Source: Halichoerus grypus (Eukaryota; Chordata; Mammalia; Carnivora; Phocidae). Taken from it: a stretch of DNA of 64,000 nt. Positions within the stretch are counted from its first letter, which is position 1. The number at the start of each line of letters is the position of its first letter. Of the stretch, positions 53,352 through 64,000 are shown piece after piece. The notes under the pieces were generated by a model. It had not been told where the DNA came from. It did no database searches and saw nothing but the letters and a program-made list of their open reading frames with translations. The position numbers were made by a program, and so were the translations under genes. The stretch spans positions 82,998,754 to 83,062,753 of the forward strand of contig NC_135721.1 in assembly GCF_964656455.1 (NCBI RefSeq). Reading direction: 5' to 3'.

Positions 53352-53547
53352 GGGGCGCCTGGGTGGCTCAGTCGTTAAGCGTCTGCCTTCGGCTCAGGTC
53401 GTGATCCCAGGACCCTGGGATGGAGCCCCACATCGGGCTCCCTGCTCCGTTGGGAAGCCTGCTTCTCCCTCTCCTACTCCTCCTGCTTGTGTTCCCTCTC
53501 TCGCTATGTCTCTCTCTGTCAAATAAATAAATAAATAAATAAATAAA
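53352..53547 (+). mobile_element. Can-SINE, very young, nested in hAT
   Basis: The target duplication is 21 bases and perfect (53331-53351 and 53548-53568, beginning AATAAGAGTAATACA). The tail is a pure AAAT repeat of seven or so units. The body is the GGGAAGCCTGCTTCTCCC variant. It looks like the most recent SINE here. Confidence 0.97.
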
Positions 53548-53898
53548 AATAAGAGTAATACAACTCTTTCTTGTGAGATACCATTTTGCTAATTTGCTGA
53601 AATGGTATGTATTTCATTACTTAAAATGTCTTTCCGTGCAGGGAAGTGCTGTCAAATACTAATATAAATCCATGATTTTATTGAGAACATTCATTCCTTG
53701 GAAAGTGGTGCTACAATTCTATGATTCTTGTGATACTTGCATTTAGCATGCCATTGCATTTAAAATGAATCACTTCCAGTGGAGGGTTGGCCAAAGCTCC
53801 TCAATTGCATAGCTCAATAGATTCTGCAATATGGAAATTTGCTTTTCGCTTGCATCCAGATTTGACAAACACTGCTAGAACTGCAGGTTGAACTAAAA

Positions 53899-53916
53899 AT
53901 ATATATATATATATAT
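53899..53916 (+). repeat. (AT)n repeat
   Basis: About nine AT units within the hAT element. Confidence 0.9.
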
Positions 53917-54710
53917 ACATCTCCTCTGCAAATTTGTGTGGGAATGGAGATAACATTTCTTAACTTTTGACAGCGTGAGAAGTGTATGAAGCTGCTTGAC
54001 ACTATGTGTGATTTAAACGTTAGTTGTTACTGAAATGGTTTTGCCACAGTTTAAGGGTTGGCATGGGTTGTTTTGCCTTCTAGTTTTTGGATGAATTCAT
54101 TAAGAAACATTGTCAAGCCTGCAGCAGAAGTGAATTTCTGAAGCTATTCGATGTGTTTGATAATGGGGGTTCAGTGCCGTTCTTTTTGCTCAGAAATTCC
54201 ACCTAAGCCCTGAGCTGAAACAGTACAACTTGGCCACTGCCAAGCCCTTGAATGCCGCGTGGCCAGGCCATTCAGGATAGTCAGCCTCCATCGGACAAAA
54301 TATTCATGACACTGACACTGGTTAAGCCCATCAGAGTGAACAAGGTCCACTGTTGATTCTATTTGTTCAATAGCACATGAGATATTTATTTTCCACCCAA
54401 GCACCTACTGATGAATACTACAATGAGTAATTATAGGTTTTACATTTGTAGATTTGTCCAACGAAGCTCTTTTTCTGCTTCACACATTTGAATCACCAGC
54501 ACAGCAACACATCTTAGCAGATTCCAGTTCAAGTTGTACTGAATTAGTATTTTCTTAGCCTCTTTGGAAATATTCTTACCTACAGCTCTTCCAGACTACA
54601 GGAACTAATTTTTTGGTTACTTCCAGCCATTGATTTCTTAAATAAACAACAACAGCTGAGCAACATTGATCAAGAGCAAAGAAAAACCACCTGAAATCAC
54701 TTATATTTTT

Positions 54711-54893
54711 ATTTTATTTTTGAGAGAGAGAGCATGGTAGAGGGGCAGAGGGAGAAAGAGAGAGAGAATCTTAAGCAGGTTCCATGATCAGCCCAGAGCC
54801 CGACGTGGGGCTCGACCCCATGACTCTGAGATCATGACCTGAGTCAAAATCAAGAGTCGGACGCTTAACCCACTGAGCCACCGAGGCACCCCA
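54711..54893 (-). mobile_element. Can-SINE, antisense, nested in hAT
   Basis: Flanks AAATCACTTATATTTTT (54694-54710) and AAATTACTTATCTTTTA (from 54894) differ at two or three bases, so it is older than the SINE at 53352. Confidence 0.93.
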
Positions 54894-55152
54894 AAATTAC
54901 TTATCTTTTAAAAAAAGTCTTCAACTCTGTGTGGAACTGTTTCTCACCAAATGGCAATACATTTAAATAGGTTTATTTTCTCTGAACACATTTCCTTGGC
55001 TAAGGCTGTCAAATACGGTTTAATTAACTCACCATTGGTAAATAGGTTGTCCTTGCTTAGCTAACAAATGAGCCATGAGGAAATTTACTTTGCAGCCTTA
55101 TTTTCCTGTTTCATTTTTGTGCAGGAATTCTGCTTGATGAGACTTTCTTTTT

Positions 55153-55356
55153 CTTTTTTTTTTTTTTAAAGATTTTATTTATTTATTTGACAGAGAGAGA
55201 GACAGCGAGAAGGGAACACAAGCAGGGGGAGTGGGAGAGGAAGAAGCAGGCTTCCCGAGGAGCAGGGAGCCTGATGTGGGACTCGATCCCAGGACCCTGG
55301 GATCATGACCTGAGCCGAAGGCAGATGCTTAAGGACTGAGCCACCCAGGTGCCCCA
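55153..55356 (-). mobile_element. Can-SINE, antisense, nested in hAT
   Basis: AGACTTTCTTTTT is duplicated at 55140-55152 and 55357-55369. The complement of the young-type variant (GGGAACACAAGCAGGGGGAG, GAAGCAGGCTTCCCG) is present. Confidence 0.95.
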
Positions 55357-55959
55357 AGACTTTCTTTTTTAATGTTTTAATTTTTCTAACTGCTGCTTTC
55401 TTGTGAATTGGGCGCTAAGTCTGGTAATGCCAACCTATGTCGTATTCACTTAGCATGCTGCAGTGTTATCACATGACAAAAGATGCTTTTTAGATGCTTT
55501 GCCATCTAAACCAGTAAAGTCCTCTGCATTCTCCTGTGCCTTCAAAGCAGATATTCAAAGCCCACTTTTCTCTTCTTTTTTGTATTTTGGCATAATGAGT
55601 ACGCACTGGTAATAAAACTTAAGACGTCGGGATCTACGGCAATTGAATGTTGTCGAGTCACAACCGTGTAACTGCCATGTGTGGTGTGCTGGGCAATGTT
55701 TAATGTGACGAGTGTCATAGATGGTCTCTGTTGTGCCTACTCAACCCTGCCCTTGCCGTGCCGGTGCAACCAAATGAATGAGTGTGTTTATGCTCCAATA
55801 GAACTTGATAGACACGGAAATGTATATTTCATATCATTTTCATGTCACAAAATAGTATTCTCCTTTTGATTGCTTTTAACCATTTGAAATGTAAAATCAT
55901 TCTTGACATGTAGGCAATACAAAAGCAGGAGGTCAGAAGGCTGTAGCTTGTTGACCCTG

Positions 55960-56078
55960 TATAGTAATCCTAGAACTCCTCCGGGCCATGCTTCCTTTCT
56001 TTAGGGGCAATGCTATTCAGGGTAAGAGAATTCAAGTGTGCGTGCCTATGTGTGGGTGTCTGTGTGAGTGTGGTAGAG

Positions 56079-56115
<37 letters not shown>

Positions 56116-56869
56116 CAGTTATTGAGCTCCCAGTTCTAGGCCCAAAGGTCCCAGTATTTATTGTCCTTCCCTTGATTTTGTGAATAATTCCAGCTTCCTT
56201 CTTTTGAGGACAGACAAGTTTCAATTTTGTCATTTGCAACTGTAACTGTTTTAACAGCACTATTGAGTTTATCGATTGCCGGCAACCTTCACTTGGGTGA
56301 AAACATTTGCTTTTCAAATGTTAAGACAGATATAGCTGTAAGAGTAATAACACCACACCTGAAGTCTCCATTATTCTAATCTGATGAAAAACTGCTTCAG
56401 GGATGAGGAGGGTGAGTGTGACACTTCTCTTGGTGACCGACTTCCTTGTGGCACCCACTGTTAAGTCACGACCTGCATTTTTGCAACATCTGCTGTGTGT
56501 GATCATCTTTATAAGGTGATATAACACATGTAAAAATAGATATTTCCTTTTTCCTCATTTAGTGAAGGCAATTGTCAGCATGCCTTAGAGACCACATTTT
56601 CCGCACACATTTCTGTTCCTGAGAATGTGAAAAATAGGGAGGAAATGGTCAGAAAAGTTCAAAGCATTAGCAAGTCCAGATGTGAAGGATTTTATTGAAA
56701 TCAACCAATAATCCTATTGCTCATTATTGATGCTCTCGATCCAGCGTTAGTGTCAAAGTTTTGGGGAAGAACACTTTTTACCAATGTGTATTTGTTGTTG
56801 TAAGAGCCAGCTCTTCTGAGCAAATGCTCTAACAAAGACAGCACTGATAAAAGCCAAGAGTGACTGGTG
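55960..56869. other. unassigned sequence with a TA/GA repeat
   Basis: Apart from the compound repeat listed separately, no repeat or exon is recognised. Confidence 0.35.
56076..56116 (+). repeat. compound (TA)n(GA)n repeat
   Basis: About nine TA units are followed by about ten GA units. Confidence 0.9.
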
Positions 56870-57070
56870 TTAATGGAGTGTCATCTCCATGGCAGGCACT
56901 GTGTGTTCTTATACATACTGTCTCCAACCCTCTCAGCAACCCTGAAAGGTATGTACTAGTCAACACATTTTATAGATGGAGGCTAAGTACCATGTCCAGA
57001 GCCGCATCGGCTGTGGGGTCAGAATTGGAATCTGCATTCGTTTGACTTTAAATATGAAATACTGTGCCCT
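56870..57070 (-). mobile_element. MIR, antisense
   Basis: GGCAGGCACTGTGTGTTC, CAACCCTCTCAGCAACCCTG, GAAAGGTATGTACTAGTC, TTTTATAGATGGAGGCTAAG and GGGGTCAGAATTGGAATC follow the reversed MIR over nearly its full length. Confidence 0.85.
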
Positions 57071-57682
57071 CTCGTCCTCACCCACGGTGTGGCTGTGAGC
57101 CATCCTTTGGTAGGGTAATGCAGAGCTCTGTTACAGAAAACGTTAGTCTAAATTGCTAAGGAAGGCTTACCATGCTTTCTCATGGTACCATGCATAAATA
57201 CATCTCTCTTCTCAGCAGAAGGGGACATAAGAGTATGGGCATCAGAAAAATCCTTGAGTGCTCCAAGCTGTCACCAATGCCTATGACAACATGCACAAGT
57301 TACAATAATACGTCCTCTTTTTTTTCCAAAGAAAGGATGTTGCCGTGAGGATAAAGGAAGGGTCAGATGCTGAACTGCTCACAATAGTGACCACAATGTA
57401 ATCAGACACACATACCTTTATGTTCTATAAAGCTTCAGAAGGCTTCTCAAGCCAACTAAAAGGAACTTCTCAGTAAGAGCTCATACAAATTGTGTATGCA
57501 ATGTTACAGGCTACTCTACAAGGCTCATGCTTCTTTGTAGTATGACATTGCTTTAATTTCAGCAAATCACAAAGTAAATAACCACCTCTGTTTGATAAAA
57601 TAATTCAGAAGGATTTCCTTAGGGAGACTTTGGCAGACATCTTCGAAAGGGCTCTGGTGGGTATCTTAGTGTTATTTTTTTT
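57071..57682. other. unassigned sequence
   Basis: No repeat or exon is recognised. Confidence 0.35.
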
Positions 57683-57695
57683 AATTGTGAGAATA

Positions 57696-57915
57696 GAAAC
57701 TGAGGGTTCTAGAGGGGAGGGGGGTGAGGGGATGGGTTAGCCCGGTGATGGGTATTAAGGAGGGCATGTATTGCAATGAGCACTGGGTGTTATACGAAAA
57801 CAATGAATCGTGGATCACCACATCAAAAACTAATGATGTAAGGTGACTAACATAACATAATAAAAAAAATTTTTTTAAATAAAAAAAAAAAATAAATGAA
57901 CAAAACAGACAAAAA
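57696..57915 (+). mobile_element. truncated L1 3' end (module B only)
   Basis: AAACTGAGGGTTCTAGAGG to TAACATAACATAATAAAA, then a mixed A/T tail. Flanks AATTGTGAGAATA (57683-57695) and AATTGTAAGAATA (57916-57928) differ by one base. A short deletion before GGTGACTAACATAAC (around 57840) distinguishes this copy. Confidence 0.93.
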
Positions 57916-58051
57916 AATTGTAAGAATACATTTATTGTACCAGAAGAGAATACCCAACCAGAAAAGCCACATTTCTGTTACATAATTACAAGGTCATGAC
58001 ATTCAGATTCTTATCACTTTCAAGTGAGGATAGAAAGTAGGAGTGATCCTC

Positions 58052-58500
58052 TTTTTTTGTTGTTGTGGTAAAATACACATAACATGAAATTTACCCTTTT
58101 CACCATTTTTAAGCACATGGTTTGGGGGCATTAAGGGCTTTTGGACTCTTGTGCGACCATTGCCCCCATCCGTTCCCGGAACTTTTCATCTGTCCTAATG
58201 ACCCATCAAATATGCCTCCCCATTCTCCTCTCCCTCGGTTTCTGGCAGCCACCACTCTACTTTCTGTCTCTATGAAGGTGTCGACTCCACGTTTCTCATA
58301 ATATGGAGTCGTGCAGTGTTTGTTCTTCTGTGACTGGCTTATTTCACTACTTAGCACAATGTCCTCAAGCTTCCTCCAAGCTGTAGCCTGTGTCAGAATT
58401 TCCTCCCTTGTCAAGGCTGAATAACATTCCACTGCATGCATACCACATTTTGTTTATCCATTCATGCACTATGAACATCTGGGTAGTGTTACTTTAATTT
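58052..58500 (-). mobile_element. old antisense L1 3' end
   Basis: GTAAAATACACATAACATG, TTGTGCGACCATTGCCCCC, GCAGCCACCACTCTACTTTC, GTGACTGGCTTATTTCAC, CTGAATAACATTCCACTGC and CATTTTGTTTATCCATTC are complements of the L1 ORF2 end and 3' UTR of L1MA/B types. The minus-strand frame 58441-58109 starts with a remnant of ORF2 (MHAVECYSALTREEIL). Confidence 0.85.
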
Positions 58501-59321
58501 TATTTAGCCATTCACCTAGGGATATCTCTTTTGAAGTTCTTTTCCAGTGAACATCTCCCTTAAGCAAACCCAGCATTCAGGACCCTGGAATATGAAGGGA
58601 GGGAAGGCCTCTGGCAATTTCTTGAGCTGCTATGTTATCACTGCTTAATGCTTCACCTTGAACCTGTATAGGAAACAAGGCTTACTTACCTTTAAAATGA
58701 AATAAACTGACATCTACTTGTACTGGATCTTCTGCCTGCTCCCCCTTCCCACTCTGGATTTTATTCTGCTCAAACACTTTCGTGTTGTCCCATTAACACT
58801 GAAAAATTCCCCATCTCAGCCTGGAGTTCTGACACTACCTTATGCTGGAGATCTTCTACCCCCCTGAGGTCTCTGCCTTCCCCTGATGTTGGTAATTGAA
58901 AAGCAATCAGAAAGCTGCACATGAAGTACGACATAAAGTAACTGATTTTTTTAAACATATGTCTAAATGTATGCTGTCCTTCAAAATTATCACGCTCTTC
59001 AAAATGTCTGTAGAACTATCTTCACACCTATGTTATGAGTTCTATTATTTTACAATCACAGGGTACTGTCATGGCTGCTTACCTCGTCCCCTACTTAATT
59101 CTGTCCCATCCCAACCTTCCGTGCTGCTGTCATCGACTAGGGGTCCAGTCAGTGAAGTACAAGTGGAGGATGTGAAGACGCGGACTATTTCATGCCTGTT
59201 TTTTCATGCATCAGATGCTTGCCTGCTTGAAGTGCTTTACTCAGTGATAATTAGTTGTGTACCAGAAAACTCACTCAGAGCAGGTCTCATTGTTATAACT
59301 CCATGGCTTCATATGCTTACA
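58501..59321. other. unassigned sequence
   Basis: The 164-codon plus frame at 58896-59390 runs into the antisense SINE's AAAT tail (ending in repeated LFIY) and has no domain, so I do not call it a gene. Confidence 0.35.
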
Positions 59322-59335
59322 GGGAAGCCATTTTC

Positions 59336-59348
59336 TTTTTTTAATATT

Positions 59349-59387
<39 letters not shown>

Positions 59388-59566
59388 TGATAGAGAGAGA
59401 GACAGAGACAGAGAGGAAGCAGGGGAGAGGAGCAGAGGGAGAGGGACAAGCTGACTCCGTGCTGAACACGGAGCCCAACACAAGCCCGATCTCACGATGC
59501 TGAGATCATGACCTAGGCCAAAATCAAGAGTCGGTCATTCAACCAACTGAGCCACTCAGGCGCCCC
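59336..59566 (-). mobile_element. Can-SINE, antisense, with long TTTA tail
   Basis: Flanks GGGAAGCCATTTTC (59322-59335) and GGGAAACCATTTTC (59567-59580) differ by one base. The complement of the tail is an ATTT repeat of about eleven units (59348-59388). Confidence 0.95.
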
Positions 59567-59580
59567 GGGAAACCATTTTC

Positions 59581-61669
59581 TTACTGTCTTCTCCCCTACC
59601 TTCTTGCTGTGTCACTACATCTCACCCCACTCCTGGCCATGTATACCACATACAGTTGTGCAGGTGGTGCACTGATCAATCTCACAATATCACAGACAAC
59701 ATAGATTTATATATTTACTATGACAACTTCCTGCCAGATAGAAGTAAGGTGTATTGAGAAAGAAAGACTTTTTTTCTGCTTCTTATGAGAATGCCATATT
59801 TTGCATTCTCTGCTTCTGAAGATCACATGCAGGTGCTTGCTTACACACATGCACATGCGTGTGTGTGTGCACATACACACACAGAGAATTTTCTCTCCTG
59901 ACCACTCTTTGTGCCTAAAAATTCTCATTTTAAGCTTTCTTCCCTAATATATAAAGTATCATAAGGTCTAAAAAGCATGATTTAGTGGCTGATACCTAAT
60001 CCACTGAGTAACTGATTAGTTTACTGTTGCCTTATAGGATAGTGCTCTGACCAAAGTCCTAGGTCAGTTTTCAGGAACTCATTATTACCATGCTGTCTTC
60101 CAGCTCCTTGGTTATTCGAGTCTGGAATAGAGGACTGCCTTTACACTGGATGAGGAAGGATGCTGCTTGTAGGATATGATATGGAGGCTTTGCTCCAAAT
60201 AATCTCCTCCAAAGGTAGTTTTTAGTACTTACAATTCACTAAAAAAATCCCTGAACTAGAAGGAAACTTGTAGATAGAACCAGGACAACCAAAAGAGCCC
60301 TGGGTCTCCCAGGCCCTGCCCCACTCTTGCCCAGCCACGCAGGCAGCATGAACATCACAGCCTGTCCCCTGCTGCATCTGGATGCAGGAGCCCTTCCTAA
60401 CTCCTGCTTCAGGCAACCCCTACGTTGCTACTGCAGTTGGCATGCATTTGAAACCTCGTCTCCAATTCCGAATTCTAGACCAGGAGTCTCATTAAAATGC
60501 AAACACCTGCCAGGAAAAATACTTCCAGTCTTCACTGAGTAACACCTCACGAAAACCTGTCACCCCAGCATACGACATGAGAGTCTTATGTGATTAATTT
60601 TTCTCCCCTTTGACCTCTACAATCAACTAGAACTTCCACTGTTTTACTTCTGAAATAACCCTCAAATTTATCTCCATGGCCTTTCTACCATGACTCCTGG
60701 CATGTTCCTGCTCCTGTCCACCTGGGCTGTTGTGCCGCTCCCGTGGCTGTTCCTGGTCTGGCTTTTGCTGCCAGGAGACCTGGTGGACAATGGATGCTGC
60801 TGCCCTGGGGAGGGGGGGTGGTCACACCCCATGTCTACAGACTAAAGACCAGCCCCTGAGCCTAACTGGGCTTGGGAAGATATTTTACGGGTGACACCAG
60901 AGTATTTCGTAGAAGGGGAACTATATTTGCTTAGAAAGATAGGAAGGGGAGGCCACCAGGGTATGGACTAAACAAGGGGAAACAAAGTGCACTGCATAGA
61001 GATAAATAGGAATTCCAGGGTTGGGGTGGGATTGGAGGGGGGTCTGAGTGTGGGGGGAAGGACAAAGGAGAAAGGAGAAGACAGGTGTGTGTGTGTATGT
61101 GTGTGTAGGGGGGAAGGGACGGAAGACTGCAGATGGCCATCCCCAGTGGTGCAGGGTCAAAGAACTCTTAGGTGACACTGCTGTACGTGAGTAATATAAT
61201 CAGATGATGAAGCAAATGGACGGTGGATGGCAGGAGCCAGGTTGTCTCTGGGAGGAGCGGCGGGGTTGGGCGGGGGGGCAGGAGGCTAGAGGGATCCACG
61301 TGGCAACGGACTGGAGTTGGAGACATAAGGAGGAATGCATTCCGGGACTGGGGCAGGAAATATACAAGCTGAACCTGGAGCACTTGCAGTGCCAGAAAGT
61401 AAGCGTGATGGACTGGATAATTAAATAATTGGGTATTTATGAATGGGTTTGATGAGGCAAGACTCCCTTAATGGAGAATCCCAGATAATTTATACAGATA
61501 GGACCCCCTCAAGGAGGGGGTGCATAACTTCCCGCTTCGCACATGTAGGCTATGCAGAGCAGCTTTCTTGCAAGGAGAACAGGATAGGAAGGGGACAAAG
61601 AATAGCTGTGCAGGGGAGGAACCTGACAAACATACCTTAGCCAGGCCAGCAAGGCCATCAGACAGTCAA
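59581..61669. other. unassigned sequence with two TG/CA repeats
   Basis: It holds a mixed CA/TG stretch at 59844-59883 and a GT stretch at 61084-61108. 60780-61300 is G-rich on the plus strand. No repeat family or exon is recognised. Confidence 0.4.
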
Positions 61670-61875
61670 CAGATCATGTTGACAGGATGAAGTTGACGTG
61701 AAGGGACATAAATTCTATGTGAATGCAAGACGTCAATGACAGGGGAAAATGGGGGCCTGGGAAAGCTCTGTACTACTTTCTCAATTTTTCTGCAAGTCTA
61801 AAGCTGTTATTATTATTATTATTTTTTTTGAAGTATAAAGCTGTTCAAAAAAATAAAGTGTATTTTTTTTTAAAA
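61670..61875 (+). mobile_element. old L1-type 3' end
   Basis: CAGGGGAAAATGGGGGCCTGG, given here only as a likeness to AGGGGAAACTGGGTG, is followed by CTCTGTACTACTTTCTC, AATTTTTCTGCAAGTCTAAA and AAAAAATAAAGTGTAT, the usual end of several L1M subfamilies. A TTA-repeat insertion lies at 61808-61830. Confidence 0.55.
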
Positions 61876-63302
61876 AGACTCATAAGAATGGGAATGTTAG
61901 ATATGCAATTTCAAAGTGTTCATTGGCTGGCATATTAAACCCTCCTGCATCCCCAAGCCTGACTGAAGGTCTAGTGCACTCACCCATGCTGGAGTGACGG
62001 TGGGGCGGGAAACAAAGACCTACCTCCCGTCTGTCCCTCTCCCAAGACCCGTGGCAGTCATGTCCTCTACAAAGGGACTCCAGGGCAGATACCAGGGTCA
62101 GTGCCCAGCAGGAAACCAGCAGTGACCTGGGGCAGAGCTGGCGTGGCATGGAGGAGAGCATCACGACAGACAGCTCCAGAGTAAACCTGGACCCACTCTG
62201 CTTTCTCAAATACCTTAGCAGAAGATGTGTCGGCCAAGGTCTCGTCCGGAAAACTATTCTAAGTATTTCAAACAGAAGGAATGTATTACAGGAGATTGGT
62301 GACAACACTGTTGGAAGGCTTAAGAAGACAAAGAAGAGGGATTTTGGAGGCATCAGGAAGGATGGAGTGATACCCAGAGACGAGAAGCAGTGAATGGCCG
62401 GGGCTGATCAGCCCTGGAATCACCTGGAAGAGAAGCCTTGATTCTCTGACAAGATGCTCTGGACTGCTGGGGTCTGGAATCACCCACCTTTGCTAGCAAA
62501 TGGTTAATGCTAGCAACTTCCAGCAACCACTAGCAATGGCCACCCTTGGGAGCCAGAAGCAGAAGACGTATATTCCTGCCGGTCTTCCACCAGGACCTCC
62601 GAGGGGCAGATCCTGCCAGTGGCTGGACAATGCAGTGCACGCACTCCCAGGCCCCACAGAACAGAACAGAGACCCCAAGTACAGATGGAGGCTGAGGCGA
62701 CCGGTAAGTAGCCAGCAAAGAAAGTGACCCTTGACCAGGGCCTGACGGACTCCTTGTTTGTACTAACCCTCAAGGCCTTCCAGAATCTTTCCCCTCCAAC
62801 ATTTGTATTTTCTCTTTTCAATCCCTGCCCCTCCAGCCGACCAAACATCCCCACTGTGTCCTCTGGGATCCTTTCCCTCCCCAGCGCCCCTGTCCTTGCT
62901 ATTTCCTGAGCGAGACCGCTGCTCAAGGTGCGTGAGTAAAAATCTTACCTGAGCTTTCAAATTCTGCTCATGCTGCTCCTATTCTGCCAAACTTCCTCTC
63001 GCTGCTCTTACCTGGACGCAGAAGTGTGCTGGTTAAAAGGAAAAAAAAAAAAAAAGGAGAAAGAAGCAACAGCCCTGAATTATAGCCACTGCTCATTTCC
63101 ATGGTATAAACACTCTCACTGGAGCTGTTGCTACCCAACTTGGGTGAGCATGTACCCGCGGACCCGGTGCCCCATACTCCCAAGGGGCAGTGTGTCTGTC
63201 TGGTGAAATTCCTTAACCATCCACGGAGCCTGTCCCACAGCACTCACCACTTGCTACCAGGAATTACAGTTGTTTCTGCGCATGTCTTCACTCTCCCGCC
63301 AA
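61876..63302. other. unassigned sequence, moderately GC-rich
   Basis: 62190-62720 reads like a diverged dispersed repeat (for example TATTCTAAGTATTTCAAAC and GGAATGTATTACAGGAGATT), but I cannot name it. A donor-like CCGGTAAGTAG at 62700-62710 has no supporting exon. The frames of 157 and 138 codons on the minus strand lack domains. Confidence 0.35.
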
Positions 63303-63530
63303 AAAGCATCCTGGCCTAGGGGAAAGGCATGGGCTAAAACCCCATTCCCAGGCTGCCAGCTACTGCCTAAACTCTTGGGGCTTCCGTCCCTCCTCTATTA
63401 AACTCAGCCACAGCAACAGCACCCCTGTACCACAGGGCTGTTACAGGACTTACAAGAGCCCACATGTCAAAGTACCTGGCGTAACAGTCTCTGGCCTGTG
63501 ATAGAGGTGTAATGAATGTTGTTTCCTGCC
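63303..63530 (+). mobile_element. MIR
   Basis: AACTCTTGGGGCTTCCGTCC, CAGGGCTGTTACAGGACTTAC, GTACCTGGCGTAACAGTC and AATGAATGTTGTTTCC follow the MIR body, core and tail; the left part is weaker. Confidence 0.65.
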
Positions 63531-64000
63531 CTTCTTAGATTTTTAGCACTCCAGGACAGGAGCCATATTATGATTTTGCTTTTAGTTACCCCTTGGAACT
63601 AGTAACTGCTCAAAAATATTCTTGTTAACATATCCATAGGAAGAATGAAGTCCTTGATAGCAAGGGCAAGGTGCGGGTGGGGACGTGAGCCTAGACCTGT
63701 TGGGGGAAGTAGAGGTGGGCCGGTTGGAAAAAGACAAGGGGAAACAGAGAAGAGGGGCAGAGGGAATGACAGACCCAAGCCCACGGTTTCCCTGATGAGT
63801 TTGGAGGGCCTCTTTGGCACGTCCTTTCCCTTGTGTCTTTGCACTTCCACTGGGCACAATGTGTACTATCACCTACTCCCCAATTCTGGCTTTGGTTGGG
63901 CTGGAAATCAGGGTCCCAGGCCACCAACAGCTTTCTTGATGGTAATGATGGCAGCAGCAGGATTTTACCTGCAGCAGCTGATGACATTTCCAAATACTTA
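63531..64000. other. unassigned sequence
   Basis: No repeat is recognised. Three minus-strand frames overlap each other in different phases. Confidence 0.35.

Larger units (their letters stand above)
53139..55959 (-). mobile_element. near full-length hAT DNA transposon, decayed
   Basis: The left end reads CAAGTGTTGGCAGACTATTT and AATATTTTAGGCTTTGCAG. The right end reads GGTCTCTGTTGTGCCTACTC, TGCTCCAATAGAACTTGAT and CTTGTTGACCCTG. These are the two ends of the family whose short form lies at 9670-9890. Between them is about 2.2 kb once the three nested SINEs are removed, the length expected if a transposase region is present. On the minus strand short frames remain (54404-54171, 54002-53814) but every frame is broken. 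I infer transposase remnants without having recognised a catalytic motif. No 8-base target duplication is evident. Confidence 0.65.

Noticed and set aside
58896..59390. 164-codon plus-strand frame.
   Set aside because: It ends in LFIYLFIYL, the translated tail of an antisense SINE, and has no domain.
62700..62710. Donor-like CCGGTAAGTAG.
   Set aside because: The upstream sequence looks like a diverged dispersed repeat and no frame with a known domain precedes it.

Overview
The window is mammalian nuclear DNA from a carnivore. The evidence is more than twenty copies of the tRNA-Lys-derived Can-SINE (head GCGCCTGGGTGGCTCAG, tail of AAATAA units and AATCTTTAAA) on both strands, plus young L1 copies whose 3' ends have the carnivore form. 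The SINE variant is unlike the usual dog SINEC, so a non-canid caniform (bear, seal or mustelid) is my best guess; this is inference. I found no intact protein-coding gene, no CpG-island promoter and no credible exon chain. The region reads as intergenic or deep intronic sequence, and nearly all recognisable content is transposon-derived, in age layers.

Layout. 0-9 kb: old L1 3' end, then a SINE and a truncated L1 that hit the same target site (2314-3554), a 36-bp minisatellite (6802-7016) and decayed LINE pieces. 9-18 kb: antisense old L1 segments, one holding a truncated U6 snRNA pseudogene, a solo LTR, an L2 split by a SINE, and a second truncated L1. 20-29 kb: a dense SINE cluster, including two SINEs stacked on one target, then a long antisense L1 (25.1-27.6 kb) that carries an RPL27A processed pseudogene and a tiny orphan retrocopy. 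29-38 kb: MIR, MER5 and L2 relics, and a locally rearranged segment at 33.48-33.88 kb assembled from a direct copy of 32803-32910 and an inverted copy of 37271-37355. 38-44 kb: a 5'-inverted L1 nested in an older L1. 45-47.7 kb: the longest stretch in which I see no repeat, a candidate for conserved non-coding function. 47.8-56 kb: SINEs, MIRs, an L2, MLT1 and a 2.8-kb hAT element with a decayed transposase region, itself hit by three SINEs. 56-64 kb: mostly unrecognised sequence with scattered MIR, L1 and SINE copies.

Nothing here works as an operon or pathway. What can be read is insertion history: target-site duplications (TSDs) date and order many insertions. The best candidate for something undescribed is the 33.5-kb patchwork, which looks like replication template switching between three sites within about 4.5 kb. 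Family names for old repeats come from memory of consensus sequences, not from a database search, and old-repeat boundaries are approximate.
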